From NCBI GenBank assembly GCA_013289835.1, contig JABCZG010000002.1:1-64000 (forward strand): a stretch of 64,000 nt of DNA, in the 5' to 3' direction. Both the position numbers and the translations under genes were made by a program. The notes under the pieces were generated by a model that saw only the letters and a program-made list of their open reading frames with translations, had not been told where the DNA came from and did not search any database. Numbering within the stretch: position 1 is the stretch's first letter; every line of letters starts with the position of its first letter. The stretch comes from Acidobacteriota bacterium. GTDB taxonomy: Bacteria; Acidobacteriota; Terriglobia; Acidiferrales; UBA7541. Positions 62,928-64,000 of this stretch are shown one piece after another.

Positions 62928-64000
62928 TCAGTCTGGTTTGGGAGTTTGGACCGGAGGTTGAATAGGGACGCGAACCTGGAAGCGAGTGTCGCCGGGAACG
63001 GATGTCACGCTAATTTGGCCGCGGATATTTTTGATGATGCGGCTGACGACGTCAAGTCCCAGCCCGGTGCCTTCGCCGACGCCCTTGGTGGTGAAGAAGG
63101 GATCAAAGATGCGGGATTTGACTTCGGGCGGAATGCCAGGCCCATTATCGGCGATTTCGACGAGAATGAAATCGTTTTCGCGAACGACTCGAATGCTGAG
63201 TTTGCCGTTGCCGTTCATGGCGTCGGCGGCGTTGTCAATCAAGTTGGTCCATACCTGATTCAGTTCGCTGCCGCTGGCCAAAACCTTAGGAAGGCCGGGA
63301 GCATAATCGCGAGTGACAATAATTCCGCGCTTCAGCTTGTGATGCATGATCGTGAGCGTGTTTTCGATGCTGTGCTGGATGTCCACTTCCTGCAAGGAAC
63401 CCTGATCCATATAGGAATATTCCTTGATGGCGCGGATGAGGTCCGAGATGCGCGCGGAGCTGTTCTCGAGTTCCTCGGCGATGCGATCCATTTCCAGGAG
63501 CGTGGCGAAGCGAGTGAGTTCGGAGCCAACGGACGCGCCAGCGGCTGCAGCGAAACGCGCTAAATGGGCGTCGGAGATATTCGCATCGGCGAGGTGCGGA
63601 GCGAGTTGCCAGGCTTCGGGGACGTTGTGCGATTCGAGCCAGGCTTGGATGGCCTCTTCGCGCTCGACGCGGGCGAATTCATCCTTGAATTGAGCGGGCG
63701 TCAGTGACGCGCGGATTTCCTCTTCGGTTTGCGCAAGCGTCGCGCAATCATCGGGGCCGATCTTTGTGGTGCGCGCGGCCTGGCGAAGACGCGCGAGGCA
63801 GTCGCGAAGCGCGGCAGCGGAACGGCGGGCGGCAGCGGAAGGATTGTTGAGCTCGTGAGCAAGGCCCGCGGAAAGCTTGCCGAGAGCCGCAAGCTTTTCG
63901 TGCTGCTGCTCGGCGCGGGTGACGTTGCGAACACGGTCCGCCAGAAGTCCGACAAGCCGGCGGACCAGCTCTGGCAACCGCATGAAGAGTTGCTGAAAAT
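62928..64000 (-). CDS. Sensor histidine kinase, cut by the window edge
   Basis: The C-terminal ~356 residues of a histidine kinase. HisKA region with KLAALGKLSAGLAHELNNPSA (phospho-acceptor His), a helical insertion (about 100-170), and an ATPase domain with NQVWTNLIDNAADAM, DNGPGIPPEVKSRIFDPFFTTK and GTGLGLDVV. An ATG at 63983 exists, but the frame stays open to the edge and LADRVRNVTRAEQQHEKLAALG suggests a longer family protein with an N-terminal sensor (perhaps cyclic-nucleotide binding) outside the window. It is 10 bp before the zinc-finger gene. Confidence 0.87.
   Translation of the reverse strand, partial: FQQLFMRLPELVRRLVGLLADRVRNVTRAEQQHEKLAALGKLSAGLAHELNNPSAAARRSAAALRDCLARLRQAARTTKIGPDDCATLAQTEEEIRASLTPAQFKDEFARVEREEAIQAWLESHNVPEAWQLAPHLADANISDAHLARFAAAAGASVGSELTRFATLLEMDRIAEELENSSARISDLIRAIKEYSYMDQGSLQEVDIQHSIENTLTIMHHKLKRGIIVTRDYAPGLPKVLASGSELNQVWTNLIDNAADAMNGNGKLSIRVVRENDFILVEIADNGPGIPPEVKSRIFDPFFTTKGVGEGTGLGLDVVSRIIKNIRGQISVTSVPGDTRFQVRVPIQPPVQTPKPD

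Overview
The window looks like a chromosomal segment of an Acidobacteriota bacterium. This is inferred from its gene families, not from an rRNA gene: four secreted von Willebrand factor A proteins of the acidobacterial type, an Oar-like TonB-dependent receptor with an N-terminal carboxypeptidase-regulatory domain, a Ser/Thr kinase fused to WD40-like repeats, a KorAB-type ferredoxin oxidoreductase, zinc-ribbon/DUF2007-like proteins and DinB/DUF1572 proteins. Base composition is moderately GC-rich throughout. I see no rRNA, tRNA, CRISPR array, insertion sequence or intact prophage.

Layout. 1-2.1 kb: two poorly characterised genes (membrane protein, secreted protein) after about 480 empty bases. 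2.2-7.7 kb (minus): pyruvate carboxylase, an alpha/beta-hydrolase esterase and an ATP-grasp protein in one probable operon. 7.9-10.9 kb (minus): a zinc-dependent phospholipase C-like protein and a trypsin-like protease tethered to a degenerate receiver domain. 11.2-15.1 kb: lexA (minus) with a readable promoter/operator, then korA-korB (plus). 15.2-22.2 kb: TonB-dependent receptor, GAF/PP2C phosphatase, M23 peptidase and a lone transpeptidase-domain protein. 22.2-25.0 kb: a possible structured RNA, recA with 27-bp tandem repeats upstream, a pair of lexA-type operator sequences, and a DUF433/DUF5615 toxin-antitoxin pair. 25.0-35.2 kb: 3-hydroxybutyryl-CoA dehydrogenase and acetyl-CoA acetyltransferase bracketing an accessory stretch with four related zinc-ribbon/DUF2007-like genes, a membrane-protein/winged-helix operon, a consensus promoter driving a CHT-repeat ORF, a sigma/anti-sigma pair and a HicB gene with a broken hicA. 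35.3-43.9 kb: DinB-like proteins, a UvrD-type helicase fused to an Fe-S nuclease, and divergent VWA genes. 44.1-51.5 kb: a 1526-residue SF1 helicase with a C-terminal Vsr-like nuclease domain (a candidate defence protein) and the Ser/Thr kinase. 51.6-57.8 kb (minus): ileS, lspA, a small membrane protein, an RluD-like pseudouridine synthase and a fourth VWA gene. 58-64 kb: two TonB-like proteins, TerC, a UBP-type zinc finger and a histidine kinase cut by the window edge.

How the parts may connect. LexA, RecA and the UvrD-nuclease fusion are DNA-repair functions. An 18-bp motif (GGCGAA-N6-GCGAAC) lies inside the lexA promoter and again inside the promoter of a DinB-fold gene 24 kb away, which suggests a local SOS regulon. 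The thiolase and the hydroxyacyl-CoA dehydrogenase form two steps of acetoacetyl-CoA/hydroxybutyryl-CoA metabolism, and each sits in a run with zinc-ribbon/DUF2007-like genes. Pyruvate carboxylase and KorAB serve central carbon metabolism. The most unusual items are the pseudo-receiver protease, the shared operator, the recA-upstream tandem repeats, the leaderless CHT-repeat ORF, the truncated hicA junction and the giant helicase-nuclease.
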